Under the pieces are notes generated by a model. It saw only the letters and a list, made by a program, of their open reading frames with translations. It ran no database searches and was not told the origin of the DNA. From Bernardetiaceae bacterium (lineage in GTDB: Bacteria > Bacteroidota > Bacteroidia > Cytophagales > Thermoflexibacteraceae): a stretch of DNA of 64,000 nt. The position numbers were made by a program, and so were the translations under genes. The stretch is taken from contig JANWVT010000001.1 of assembly GCA_025056255.1 (NCBI GenBank), positions 1 to 64,000 on the forward strand, in the 5' to 3' direction. Below are positions 48,971-59,237 of this stretch, one piece after another. Numbering within the stretch: the first letter of the stretch is position 1; the number at the start of each line of letters is the position of its first letter.

Positions 48971-50062
48971 ATGAAAAACTATCATTTTCGTGTTCTACTG
49001 TTTGGGTTGAGCAGCTTGTTGTTTTACACGGCTTGTGAACATCAAGAGCATCACCACGATTTAGGTACCTATCAGGCTACACAGCCCGTTAGAAAAGACA
49101 CTACCACACTCAAAGAGTATGTTTGCCAAATTCGCTCTCATCAGCATATTGAACTGCGAGCATTGGAACGGGGCTATCTGCAAGACATTTATGTAGATGA
49201 AGGCAAACGAGTGAAAAAAGGGCAGCTCATGTTTCGCATTATGCCGTTGGTCTATCAGGCAGAGGTGCAAAAAGCTGAGGCTGAAGCTAAGTTTGTAGAG
49301 GTAGAATATTTGAACACCAAGCAGTTGGCTGAGCAGAATATTGTTTCGCAAAGCGAGTTAGCATTAGCCAAAGCTAAGTTAGAAAAAGCTAAGGCTGAAT
49401 TGGCATTAGCCAAAACCCACTTGAATTTTACTGAAATCCGCGCACCTTTCGACGGTATCATGGGGCGTTTCAACGTGCGCTTAGGCAGCTTAGTAGAAGA
49501 AGGCGAACTGCTCACTACACTTTCCGACAACAGCAAAGTGTGGGTATATTTCAACGTACCGGAAGCTGAATACTTAGACTTTTTTGGCGCCAACCAAAAG
49601 AATAATCTGCCCAAAGTGCAGTTGCAGATGGCTAACCGTCAGCTGTTTGACCAGTTAGGTACTATCGAAACCATTGAGGCAGATTTCAACAACGAAACAG
49701 GCAATATTGCTTTTCGCGCCACTTTCGCTAACCCGCAAGGACTGCTCCGGCATGGCGAAACGGGCAACATCTTGATGCCAGTAGCCCTTAAAAACGTGCT
49801 GCTCATTCCGCAAAAAGCCACCTTTGAGATTCTGGGCAAAAAGTATGTGTTCGTGATTGGAGCAAATAATATGGTAACCATGCGCGAGATTACAGTTTCA
49901 GGGGAAATGCCTCATTTGTTTGTAGTAGCTAATGGACTGCAAGACAACGAAAAAATCTTAATAGAAGGATTGCGGAAAGTAAAAAATGGCGACGTAGTTA
50001 AATATACCCTTGTGCCCATGTCTCGCATCCTTGCTGAGTTAAACCGCTTACATGCTGAATAA
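48971..50062 (+). CDS. RND efflux periplasmic adaptor (membrane fusion protein)
   Basis: LRALERGYLQDIYVDEGKRVKKGQLMFRI; coiled-coil; IRAPFDGIMGRFNVRLGSLVEEG. Confidence 0.95.
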   Translation: MKNYHFRVLLFGLSSLLFYTACEHQEHHHDLGTYQATQPVRKDTTTLKEYVCQIRSHQHIELRALERGYLQDIYVDEGKRVKKGQLMFRIMPLVYQAEVQKAEAEAKFVEVEYLNTKQLAEQNIVSQSELALAKAKLEKAKAELALAKTHLNFTEIRAPFDGIMGRFNVRLGSLVEEGELLTTLSDNSKVWVYFNVPEAEYLDFFGANQKNNLPKVQLQMANRQLFDQLGTIETIEADFNNETGNIAFRATFANPQGLLRHGETGNILMPVALKNVLLIPQKATFEILGKKYVFVIGANNMVTMREITVSGEMPHLFVVANGLQDNEKILIEGLRKVKNGDVVKYTLVPMSRILAELNRLHAE

Positions 50063-50083
50063 TCTTTTCTACTAATACCTACC

Positions 50084-53000
50084 ATGTTTTCAAAATTTAT
50101 TCACCGACCTGTTTTAGCCATTTCTATATCCATTGCCATTGTTTTCTTGGGTCTTTTGGCAATGAATCGTTTGCCTGTTTCGCAATTTCCGGAAATAGCC
50201 CCCCCTCGTGTATCAGTTTTTATTGACTACCCGGGTGCCAGTGCCGACGTATTGGTTCAATCTACCCTCATCCCCTTAGAGCGTGCCATTAACGGCGTAC
50301 AAGGAATGCAATACATCATTTCCGACGCTACCAGTGCAGGGGAGGCAACTATTCAAGTTGTATTTGAACCCGGCACCGACCCTAATGCAGCCGTTGTCAA
50401 TGTGAAAACAAGGGTTGACCAAGTGATGAATAACTTGCCGCCATTGGTGCAGCGCGAAGGAGTTATCATCACCCCTATCCAGCCCAGTATGCTCATGTAC
50501 GTGAATCTGTATAGCACCGACAAAAATGCAGATGAAAAATTTCTATTCAACTATGCTTATGTCAATATTTTGCCGGAGCTACAACGCATCAAGGGCATGG
50601 GGCGGGCACAGATTTTGGGTAGTAGGCAATTTGCCATGCGCATTTGGCTCAAACCCGACCGCATGAGGGCTTACAATATTTCAACCGAAGAGGTGATGAA
50701 AGCTCTTGAAGAACAGAGTGTGATTGGTCGCCCAGGTAGGCTGGGGCAAAGTTCTGGCAAAACACCGCAGTCGCTTGAATATGTGCTGGTATATAAAGGC
50801 AGGTTTAATAAACCCGAAGAATACGAAGACATTATTGTCCGCGCTAACCCAGACGGCGAAATTCTGAAATTGAAAGACATAGCCGATGCCGAACTGGGCA
50901 GTGAATTTGTCAACATCTATTCCAACAAAGATGGTTACCCTTCTGCTTCCATTGTGTTGAAACAAAACGTAGGCAGTAATGCTCAAGAAGTGATTGCGCA
51001 GGTAAAGGAAAAACTGGCAGAACTCAAACGAGACTTTCCGCCCGGCATGAACTATGAAATTAGCTACGATGTTTCCAAGTTTGTAGACGCTTCTATTGAG
51101 CAAGTATTACACACTTTATTAGAAGCCTTCATTCTGGTGGCACTGGTGGTATTTGTATTTTTAGGCGATTGGCGTTCTACGCTCATTCCCATTATTGCCG
51201 TGCCTGTTTCGCTTGTGGGTGCGTTTGTCTTCATGCAATTTTTAGGCTTGACTATCAACCTGATAACACTTTTTGCCTTAGTGCTTGCTATTGGTATTGT
51301 GGTAGACGATGCTATTGTGGTAGTAGAAGCCGTACACGAAAAAATGGAGTCTGAGCACCTGTCGCCCTATCAGGCAGTCAAAAAAGTGTTAGGTGAAATT
51401 AGCGGAGCAGTAATAGCCATTACGCTTGTGATGGTATCGGTGTTCGTACCCATTGCATTTATGCCCGGTCCGGTGGGAGTGTTTTATCGCCAGTTTTCTA
51501 TTACTATGGCAAGTTCCATTGTGCTTTCGGGCATAGTAGCGCTCACACTTACTCCTGTCCTTTCTGCCATGATACTCAAAAACCATCACAACAAACCGCG
51601 GCGACACAATCCTGTCAGTTGGTTTTTAAATGGTTTTAATCGCACATTTGAGCAAGTAACGGCTAAATATACAGGGCTGCTCCGGCATATTGTTCACCGC
51701 AGATTAGTTACACTGGGTATTCTATTAGCGTTTGGTTGGGGCATTTATGCAGTTAATAAAATATTACCTGCTGGATTTATTCCCAACGAAGACCAAGGCA
51801 TGATTTACGCCATCATCCAAACCCCTCCCGGCTCTACGCTGGAACGCACCAACGAGGTTTCAAGGCAATTGCAAAAAATAGCGGAGGAAATAGAAGGGAT
51901 TCAGTCAGTAACTTCTTTGGCTGGTTATGAAATCTTGACCGAAGGGCGCGGTTCTAATGCGGGCACTTGCTTAATCAATTTGAAGGATTGGGACAAACGC
52001 AAGCAAACTGTTAAAGACATAATAGAACAATTAGAAGAAAAAACCAAAAATTTAGGTGCGGTAATAGAGTTCTTCGAGCCTCCTGCTGTGCCCGGCTATG
52101 GCTCCTCCGATGGATTCTCACTTCGCATGATAGACAAGAATCCCACCGTTGACTATCAGGAGTTCGACAAAATCAACACGCAGTTTATGGAAGCCCTTAA
52201 AAAGCGCAAAGAGTTGACCGGGCTGTTCACTTTTTATGCTGCCAACTATCCACAATACGAATTGATAATTGATAATCAGGCTGCTATGCAGAAGGGGGTT
52301 TCTATTGGCAAAGCTATGGAAAACTTAGACATCTTAATAGGCAGCACCTACGAACAAGGCTTCACGCGCTTCAACAACTTTTTCAAGGTGTACACCCAAG
52401 CTGCACCCGAGTACCGGCGAATGCCTTCTGACCTACTCAACCTATTCATTAAAAACGAGAGTGGCGAAATGGTGCCTTATTCCTCGTTCATGAAACTCAA
52501 AAAAACCCAAGGACCTAACGAAATTACGCGCTTTAACTTGTACATGTCCTCTGCCATTCGCGGAGTGCCTGCACCCGGCTATACCTCGGGCGATGCTATT
52601 CGCGCCATTCAAGAAGTAGCCGAACAAACTTTGCCACAAGGTTACGATATTGCTTGGGAAGGGCTTTCCTACGACGAAGCACGGCGTGGCAACGAAGCAG
52701 TGTATATTCTGGCAGTAGTGCTCATTTTTGTTTACTTAGTACTTGCTGCCCAATATGAGAGTTTCATTATCCCACTGGCGGTACTTTTTTCCCTGCCTCC
52801 GGGGATCTTTGGTTCGTTTTTGCTGCTCAAATGGATGGGGTTGGCAAACGATATTTATGCACAAATCGGCTTGATTATGCTCATTGGTCTATTGGGCAAA
52901 AATGCTGTGCTGATTGTAGAGTTTGCTGTTCAGCGACACCATCAAGGTTTGAGCATCATGGAAGCTGCCATAGAAGGGGCTAAAATGCGCTTCCGTCCGA

Positions 53001-53332
53001 TTTTAATGACCTCCTTCGCTTTTATTGCCGGACTCATTCCGTTAGTACGCGCAACTGGGGCAGGTGCAGTGGGCAACCACACCATTGGGGCTTCGGCATT
53101 GGGCGGCATGTTATTGGGGACCGTATTCGGAGTCATCATTGTACCGGGGTTGTACTACATATTCGGCAAATTGGCAGAAGGAAAAAAACTCATCCGCGAT
53201 GAAGAACTAAATCCGCTTACCGAAGACATCGCAGAACACTATCCTAATGGAGAAAACAACATAAGTAACAAAAAACTGGCAAGTCTGATAAAAAAATTGC
53301 TAAAAAAAGATGAAATGCAAGATAAAGCATAG
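50084..53332 (+). CDS. RND efflux pump permease (AcrB/HAE1 family)
   Basis: MFSKFIHRPVLAISISIAIVFLGLLAMNRLPVSQFPEIAPP; GIVVDDAIVVVEAV. Confidence 0.96.
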   Translation: MFSKFIHRPVLAISISIAIVFLGLLAMNRLPVSQFPEIAPPRVSVFIDYPGASADVLVQSTLIPLERAINGVQGMQYIISDATSAGEATIQVVFEPGTDPNAAVVNVKTRVDQVMNNLPPLVQREGVIITPIQPSMLMYVNLYSTDKNADEKFLFNYAYVNILPELQRIKGMGRAQILGSRQFAMRIWLKPDRMRAYNISTEEVMKALEEQSVIGRPGRLGQSSGKTPQSLEYVLVYKGRFNKPEEYEDIIVRANPDGEILKLKDIADAELGSEFVNIYSNKDGYPSASIVLKQNVGSNAQEVIAQVKEKLAELKRDFPPGMNYEISYDVSKFVDASIEQVLHTLLEAFILVALVVFVFLGDWRSTLIPIIAVPVSLVGAFVFMQFLGLTINLITLFALVLAIGIVVDDAIVVVEAVHEKMESEHLSPYQAVKKVLGEISGAVIAITLVMVSVFVPIAFMPGPVGVFYRQFSITMASSIVLSGIVALTLTPVLSAMILKNHHNKPRRHNPVSWFLNGFNRTFEQVTAKYTGLLRHIVHRRLVTLGILLAFGWGIYAVNKILPAGFIPNEDQGMIYAIIQTPPGSTLERTNEVSRQLQKIAEEIEGIQSVTSLAGYEILTEGRGSNAGTCLINLKDWDKRKQTVKDIIEQLEEKTKNLGAVIEFFEPPAVPGYGSSDGFSLRMIDKNPTVDYQEFDKINTQFMEALKKRKELTGLFTFYAANYPQYELIIDNQAAMQKGVSIGKAMENLDILIGSTYEQGFTRFNNFFKVYTQAAPEYRRMPSDLLNLFIKNESGEMVPYSSFMKLKKTQGPNEITRFNLYMSSAIRGVPAPGYTSGDAIRAIQEVAEQTLPQGYDIAWEGLSYDEARRGNEAVYILAVVLIFVYLVLAAQYESFIIPLAVLFSLPPGIFGSFLLLKWMGLANDIYAQIGLIMLIGLLGKNAVLIVEFAVQRHHQGLSIMEAAIEGAKMRFRPILMTSFAFIAGLIPLVRATGAGAVGNHTIGASALGGMLLGTVFGVIIVPGLYYIFGKLAEGKKLIRDEELNPLTEDIAEHYPNGENNISNKKLASLIKKLLKKDEMQDKA

Positions 53333-54743
53333 CCTCATTGCTGTAGGAGTAGTTTTACTGGGGCAGTCGTGTGTGCCTACATTACCTACTCAGCGCAATG
53401 CCCAAGTAGCATTGCCTACTCAGTTTCAACCTACATCTGTGGCTGACACCCTTACCCTTGCCCAACTGCAGTGGAAAGAGTACTTCAACGATGGCAACTT
53501 AGCAGCGCTAATTGAAGAGGCACTGCAAAACAACCAAGAGTTGAATATTGTCATGCAGGAAATTGAAATCAGCCGCAATGAAATCACAGCGCGCAAGGGA
53601 GAATACCTGCCGTTTGTGGGGCTGCGTGCTGGTGCTGCCGTAGATAAAGTTGGTAAATATACCCGCATGGGTGCAGTGGAAGAGGGGCTGGAAATTATGC
53701 CCGAAAAACATTTTCCCACCCCTCTCTCCGACTTTATAGCAAACGCTGCTGCTTCTTGGGAGTTGGACGTATGGCGAAAACTACGCAATGCCAAAAAAGT
53801 AGCAGCATTAAAATACTTAGCTACCACAGAAGGAAAAAACTTTTTGGTCACCAATTTGGTAGCCGAAATTGCCTACTCCTACTACGAGCTACTGGCGTTA
53901 GACAATTTGTTAGAAATTATTCAGCAAAACATCGAAATCCAAAATAACGCTTACCAAATTGTCAAAAAGGAGAAAGAAAGTGCCAAAGCCAGTCAGTTGG
54001 CTGTTAATCGGTTTGAAGCACAGTTGCTCAACACCCAAAACCTGCAATATGCCGTTATGCAACGTATCACAGAAGCAGAAAACCGCATCAATTTTTTATT
54101 GGGACGCCCTCCGCAGCCTATTGCTCGCCATTCTCAACAGTTTTTTGATATTTCACTAGGCAGTATCCAAGCCGGCATTCCTTCGCAACTACTTGTCAAT
54201 CGCCCCGACATTCGGCAGGCAGAACTGGAGTTGCAAGCGGCGCGTTTGAATGTACAAGTAGCCAAAGCCAACTTTTACCCTGCTTTCCGCATTACCGCCG
54301 GTATAGGTTTTCAAGCATTCCAACCTGCTTATTTGCTCGGTCCAGAGTCGGTAATATACTCGCTGGCAGGCGATGCAGTAGCGCCACTGATTAATCGGAA
54401 TGCTATTAAGGCAGCTTATTTTAATGCCAATGCCCAGCAGATTCAGGCATTGTATCGCTATGGACAAACGGTGCTCAATGGCTATGTGGAGGTACTCAAC
54501 CAGTTGGCAAAAGCCAATAACTACAGCAAGAGCTATCAAACTAAAAAACGCGAAGTAGATATTCTCATTCAATCTGTGGACATTGCTAACAGTCTGTACC
54601 GCTCTGCACGAGCAGATTACATGGAAGTATTACTGACTCAGCGCGAAGCGCTTAACGAAAAATTAGAACTTGTGGAAGTAAAGGCAAAGTTATTGGAAAG
54701 CAAGGTAGGGCTCTACCGCGCTCTGGGCGGCGGTTGGCGATAA
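53310..54743 (+). CDS. Outer membrane efflux lipoprotein (TolC/OprM/NodT family)
   Basis: Lipobox GQSCVPT; INFLLGRPPQPI, LLVNRPDIRQAELELQAARLNVQVAKANFYPAF. Confidence 0.95.
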   Translation: MKCKIKHSLIAVGVVLLGQSCVPTLPTQRNAQVALPTQFQPTSVADTLTLAQLQWKEYFNDGNLAALIEEALQNNQELNIVMQEIEISRNEITARKGEYLPFVGLRAGAAVDKVGKYTRMGAVEEGLEIMPEKHFPTPLSDFIANAAASWELDVWRKLRNAKKVAALKYLATTEGKNFLVTNLVAEIAYSYYELLALDNLLEIIQQNIEIQNNAYQIVKKEKESAKASQLAVNRFEAQLLNTQNLQYAVMQRITEAENRINFLLGRPPQPIARHSQQFFDISLGSIQAGIPSQLLVNRPDIRQAELELQAARLNVQVAKANFYPAFRITAGIGFQAFQPAYLLGPESVIYSLAGDAVAPLINRNAIKAAYFNANAQQIQALYRYGQTVLNGYVEVLNQLAKANNYSKSYQTKKREVDILIQSVDIANSLYRSARADYMEVLLTQREALNEKLELVEVKAKLLESKVGLYRALGGGWR

Positions 54744-54773
54744 GTACACATTGCGCGTACCTGTACTTGTAAC

Positions 54774-54911
54774 AACTCTGTTTGTAGCACGTGAGAACAT
54801 GCGCTACAAACAGAGTTATGAGTTGTGTGTAGAGACACGAACAACAGTGGTGTGCAACGGCGACGTGCAACGGCAGCGTGCAACGGCAGCGTGCAACGGC
54901 AGCGTGTACAC
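54774..54911 (+). repeat. Interspersed intergenic element copy A: 15-bp stem-loop, AGAGACACGAACAAC box, four 13-bp units
   Basis: aactctgtttgtagc-N14-gctacaaacagagtt; box 54831-54845; units at 54852, 54865, 54878, 54891, the last three identical (gtgcaacggcagc). Confidence 0.8.
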
Positions 54912-54942
54912 TAAATTTTTCAAATGCTCAATGGTGCGTGGG

Positions 54943-56148
54943 TTAAATGACAACTGCCTCTAAGCAACGAGTAATGCGTTGAAAAATATCTTCTATATCA
55001 TTGTCCAATCCAACCGAAATACGCACCAGCCCATCGGTAAGTCCCATTTGGAGGCGTTCTGCTTCGGGTATTTCCGAAGAGGTACTGCTGCCCGGCGAAC
55101 TGAACAAGGTGCGGAAAAAGCCCAAACTCACTGCCAAATAGCCCACTTTTTCCTCTTGCATGGCTTCCATCAGCTCGTAAGCGGCTTGTTTTGTGCCCAT
55201 GTCAATTACCACCATGCCGCCGTAGCCATAGCCCGGGTTCAGCAGGCGGGTAAACAGTTGGTGCTGTGGATGGGTGTGAAGTCCCAGATAAATTGTGCGG
55301 ATACCCATATTGGCGAAAGATTGCGCAAGATAGGATGCGTTGGCACTGTGTTGCTTCATGCGAACGTGCAAGCTGCGCAAATTTTTTAATACACTTGCCG
55401 AACGCAAGCTATCCATCACCGGACCAAGCAACATGCTTGCCCCAAAGTTGACATCGGTTAAACTGCCAATAAAGGCTTTACTTCCGCAAATAGCACCTGC
55501 TACCGTATCACTTGTGCCGTTGATATATTTAGTAAGGCTGTGAATCACAATGTCTGCACCTAACCGAGCCGGAGAAACCAGCATAGGGGCAAAGGTGTTG
55601 TCTACTACCAACTGTAAGCCGTTTGCATGTGCTATTTGAGCCAACGTAGGAATATCGGCAACTTCCAAAAGCGGATTGCTGACCGTTTCGCAATAAATCA
55701 CTTTGGTGCGCGGGTTGATGGCTTGCCGAATTTTATCGGGATTGGTAATGTCTACAAAGCGCGTAATAATGCCAAAACGCGGCAGGAAATTTTTCAACAG
55801 CGCATAGGTACCGCCATAGACCATGCGCCCGCAAATGATTTCATCGCCATGGCTGCAAAGTTGCATGAGTGCTGTGCTAATAGCAGCCATGCCCGAGGCT
55901 GTAACTTGTGCTGCCTCTGTGCCTTCCATGGCTGCCAATGCATCGGAGAGGTAGCGATTCATCGGATTCCAGTGGCGTGAATACAGGTAACAACCTGCCA
56001 ATTCTTGCTCAAACATTTCTTCCATTTTGCTGGCATTGAGGAAAGTATAGGTTGCCGAGTCTTCAATGGAAGGATTCACCCCCCCAAATTCGCCGAAATA
56101 TTGGAGGTCTTGCAGGCGCATAGCAGGGTCTTGGCTTTGCATAGTCAT
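54943..56148 (-). CDS. Trans-sulfuration family PLP enzyme (methionine gamma-lyase-like)
   Basis: YSRHWNPMNRYLSDALAAMEGTEAAQVTASGMAAIS; VIHSLTKYINGTSDTVAGAI; start MTMQSQDPAMR. Confidence 0.92.
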   Translation of the reverse strand: MTMQSQDPAMRLQDLQYFGEFGGVNPSIEDSATYTFLNASKMEEMFEQELAGCYLYSRHWNPMNRYLSDALAAMEGTEAAQVTASGMAAISTALMQLCSHGDEIICGRMVYGGTYALLKNFLPRFGIITRFVDITNPDKIRQAINPRTKVIYCETVSNPLLEVADIPTLAQIAHANGLQLVVDNTFAPMLVSPARLGADIVIHSLTKYINGTSDTVAGAICGSKAFIGSLTDVNFGASMLLGPVMDSLRSASVLKNLRSLHVRMKQHSANASYLAQSFANMGIRTIYLGLHTHPQHQLFTRLLNPGYGYGGMVVIDMGTKQAAYELMEAMQEEKVGYLAVSLGFFRTLFSSPGSSTSSEIPEAERLQMGLTDGLVRISVGLDNDIEDIFQRITRCLEAVVI

Positions 56149-56272
56149 GTGTTGTTTACTGGTGAAGGATTCTTTGCCAACGCTAAACAAAGCAAGCAAA
56201 AATTCCCTTTATTTTTTCTGAGGCAGCAAAAAATGCTGCATATTGGCACTAAACAGAAAAAATTACTGCCCA

Positions 56273-56755
56273 ATGGAAGATTTGGATGCCACAGACCTAA
56301 AAATTTTACAAATGCTGCAAGCTGATGCCCGCTTGACGCACAAACAACTTGCCGCTGCCTTAGACTTAACTATCACGCCTGTATTTGAACGAGTGAAAAA
56401 ATTGGAACGACGCGGTTTTATTCGCGGCTATGTGGCGCTATTAGAGCCCCAAAAAGTAGGCAAGGGCTTGATTGTATTTCTCACCATTCGCCTTACACAA
56501 CACAAAAGCGAGGTTTTGCAAAGTTTGCGCGAGGAGGTAATGCGCCTGCCAGAAGTAATGGAATGTTACCACATAGCAGGCGAGGAGGATTACTTGCTCA
56601 AAGTCATGGTGCGCGACATTGCCGCCTACGAGCAATTTCTTACCAACAAGCTAACCAAAATTGCTCACATTAGCCATGTGAAAAGCAGTTTTGTGATGTC
56701 GGTAGTGAAACATACCACTGCTTTCACATTTTCTTCCGAAAACTTTAAGTCGTGA
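56273..56755 (+). CDS. Lrp/AsnC family transcriptional regulator
   Basis: MEDLDATDLKILQMLQADARLTHKQLAAALDLTITPVFERVKKLERRGFI. Confidence 0.94.
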   Translation: MEDLDATDLKILQMLQADARLTHKQLAAALDLTITPVFERVKKLERRGFIRGYVALLEPQKVGKGLIVFLTIRLTQHKSEVLQSLREEVMRLPEVMECYHIAGEEDYLLKVMVRDIAAYEQFLTNKLTKIAHISHVKSSFVMSVVKHTTAFTFSSENFKS

Positions 56756-56897
56756 AGTTTTTTTTGTAAATTCCAATGAGTCGAACCCCTGCCAAATTAA
56801 ACCCTTCTCATAAGCAAGTCATTAACAAGTGAATTTTGACAAAAACTCAGGAGAGGGCTCACTCGCCTGTGAATAATGATTACAAGCTGTAATAATT

Positions 56898-57620
56898 ATG
56901 AAACAAATATCATTTTGGGCTGCTGCACATCCTGCAATTGCCCGCTTTTTAATTGGGTTTAGCCACATTTTTTTGATGATGAATGCCCTTTGGTTGGGCT
57001 TTTTATTGTATGCAACAGATGTAGCAGTTCCACCTACGCTAACCATAGGGCTTGCCATGCTATTCACAATTGTTTACTGGTGCTACCCTACGAAGTACTA
57101 CATGGCGAAGTTTTACACATTTGCTTGGCGGAAAACGGCTGACGCGTTGCTTGTAGCTTCGCATGTATTCGCCCTGAGTGGCTATTTCAATGCAAGGTGT
57201 TTTTGGGAAGAAAAGCAAGAATATCTGGCAGCAAGCCATCGCGTCAGCTTTATACAAGTAGCTAACCGCGCATACGAACATGTTACCTCTCAGCCTTTTG
57301 TTGTAGCACAAGTCAAACAATGGCGCAAAGTAATGCGAGCTACTTTGCGCACTTTCAAAGAAGAAATTAAACCTATTGCGCTTGGACTGAAAGTGCTGCT
57401 CATTGCTCTCTCGGTGTTAGCTTCACTTTGGTTGGTTTTGCTAATCACTTTACTTGCCTGCCACATTGCTTGTTCTGGCTATGAAGGACTGGCAACCGTT
57501 ATGCTCATTTTAGGTTGGGCAGGAGTTGTATTTTTGGCTATTTGGCTCATCCGTTTGATTAGTCGCCACCCTACTAAGCGCAAAGAAAATGCCGTAGCAC
57601 CGCAAACAAACGATAGGTAG
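56898..57620 (+). CDS. Hypothetical membrane protein
   Basis: 240 aa with two or more hydrophobic clusters; isolated ORF. Confidence 0.6.
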   Translation: MKQISFWAAAHPAIARFLIGFSHIFLMMNALWLGFLLYATDVAVPPTLTIGLAMLFTIVYWCYPTKYYMAKFYTFAWRKTADALLVASHVFALSGYFNARCFWEEKQEYLAASHRVSFIQVANRAYEHVTSQPFVVAQVKQWRKVMRATLRTFKEEIKPIALGLKVLLIALSVLASLWLVLLITLLACHIACSGYEGLATVMLILGWAGVVFLAIWLIRLISRHPTKRKENAVAPQTNDR

Positions 57621-57626
57621 CCTGTT

Positions 57627-59168
57627 TTACCGCTGCATTTGGGAGACGCGTTCCAACAGAGGCTTCAAATGTAGTGCTCTTGGATTGATGCGCAAGGCTT
57701 GCTCAAAACAATAGGCTGCCTGCGAATAGTTACCCAAAAGAGCAAGCGAGCGCCCGTAGTATTCCCAAATGTTAGGGTCTTCGGCATCTAACTGCACAGC
57801 TTTTTCAAAGTAAGGCAAGGCTTGTTGCAGCAGGTAAACATTGTTTTGCGCTTCTGCTTTTTTGTATAATTCCAAGCCCATTGTTGCATTGAGCAGGTAG
57901 CTTTGCGGCGATGTTGCCAGGTCGGTTTGGGCTATGGTGAAGTTGTCTGCCCAAGCCCTGTTGCGCACAATAGTTTTGAGCGATGCGGCTACCAACATAA
58001 ACACAAACACTCCCATTGCCAAAGGACGACTGTATGCCGAGAGTTTTTGCAGCCCATAGCCACCCGCCATACAAATCCCAATGGAGGGAATAAGCAGAAA
58101 ACGCTCGCTCAGCGCTGCCGTGTAGAAATAAAACATCAAAAAATTGCTGAACATTGCCAGCGTAATGCCGTAGAAAGCAACAGCAAAACCCAAAGGATGA
58201 CGAGCCGGCACATAACGAACCACTGCATAACCCAGTATGCCATAGGCAAATGCAGATAGCAAACTTTTCCAGTGCCAAACGGGCAGCAAGGGCAGGTCGT
58301 TGTAGAAATAGCTACTGGTAAGGGTATGCGGCACAACAGACAGTTGCAAATATTTGCCCAGTACATACAGTTTAGTGCCGAGTGCCGTTATCCACGAGTC
58401 TGCCAATAAAATAGGATTGTTCCAATGGTCAGGTTTGGGCTGCGGCACAACCTGCGCCGTAACTAAGCTGCGCCCCAGCCAAACCAAGGCAAAGGTAAGC
58501 AAGAAAAGGCTTGTCCAACGAAGTATTTTCTGGGCACCCAGCGGTGCAGACGGATGATAGAATAGTACAAGCGGAAAAACCAGTATCCAAGCTGCCAAAC
58601 TTTCTTTGCAAAGAAGCCCTAAGGCGTATAAAAATGCCGAAAATATTAGCCAAGCACGGTTGTTTTGAGTAACGCTGCGCACAAGCGCAAGCAAAGAGGC
58701 AAGCCCGAAAAGCAGCGCCATCAACTCATCGCGATTTTTCAGATTGGCAATGCTTTCTGTATGCACCGGATGTACCACAAAAAGCAAACTTGCAAAAAAT
58801 ACAAGTTGCGAGTATTGTGGAAACAATCGTCGTAAAAACTGCCACAGCAGTAAACAAACGCCTGCATAAAGCAAGGTATTGACTACATGGCTCACGTCGG
58901 GGCGCAAACTGCCCAAAAGCGCATATTCGGCGGCAAAAGTGGCATGTGCCAGCGGGCGATAGCTGTTTACGCTTTCATAGCCGTCGTAGCCAAACCAAAG
59001 CGTATGGCGAAACATTTCGGGGATTCCTGACCAGCCCATCTGTACCAACCGATTTTGCGAAATAGTGGCAATATCATCTAAAACATAGCCATGCTGCCAT
59101 GTATTGGCATATAAAACAACCGACAGGATGCAGATAAGCCCAATTTGCAGGCGATAGTTTTGTTCCAT
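57627..59168 (-). CDS. TPR-containing multi-TM protein (TMTC/O-mannosyltransferase-like)
   Basis: HGYVLDDIATISQNRLVQMGWSGIPEMFRHT; FVVHPVHTESIANLKNRDELMALLFG; C-terminal TPR; start MEQNYR leaves the upstream terminator intergenic. Confidence 0.82.
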   Translation of the reverse strand: MEQNYRLQIGLICILSVVLYANTWQHGYVLDDIATISQNRLVQMGWSGIPEMFRHTLWFGYDGYESVNSYRPLAHATFAAEYALLGSLRPDVSHVVNTLLYAGVCLLLWQFLRRLFPQYSQLVFFASLLFVVHPVHTESIANLKNRDELMALLFGLASLLALVRSVTQNNRAWLIFSAFLYALGLLCKESLAAWILVFPLVLFYHPSAPLGAQKILRWTSLFLLTFALVWLGRSLVTAQVVPQPKPDHWNNPILLADSWITALGTKLYVLGKYLQLSVVPHTLTSSYFYNDLPLLPVWHWKSLLSAFAYGILGYAVVRYVPARHPLGFAVAFYGITLAMFSNFLMFYFYTAALSERFLLIPSIGICMAGGYGLQKLSAYSRPLAMGVFVFMLVAASLKTIVRNRAWADNFTIAQTDLATSPQSYLLNATMGLELYKKAEAQNNVYLLQQALPYFEKAVQLDAEDPNIWEYYGRSLALLGNYSQAAYCFEQALRINPRALHLKPLLERVSQMQR

Positions 59169-59185
59169 TAGGCAAAAATGAGAAA

Positions 59186-59214
59186 ATCCCGACTGCTTTA
59201 AAAGCGGTCGGGAT
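59186..59214 (-). terminator. Intrinsic terminator downstream of the TonB receptor gene
   Basis: atcccgactgcttt-a-aaagcggtcgggat. Confidence 0.65.
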
Positions 59215-59237
59215 GAGGTTGCTTGTAAAAAGGACAA

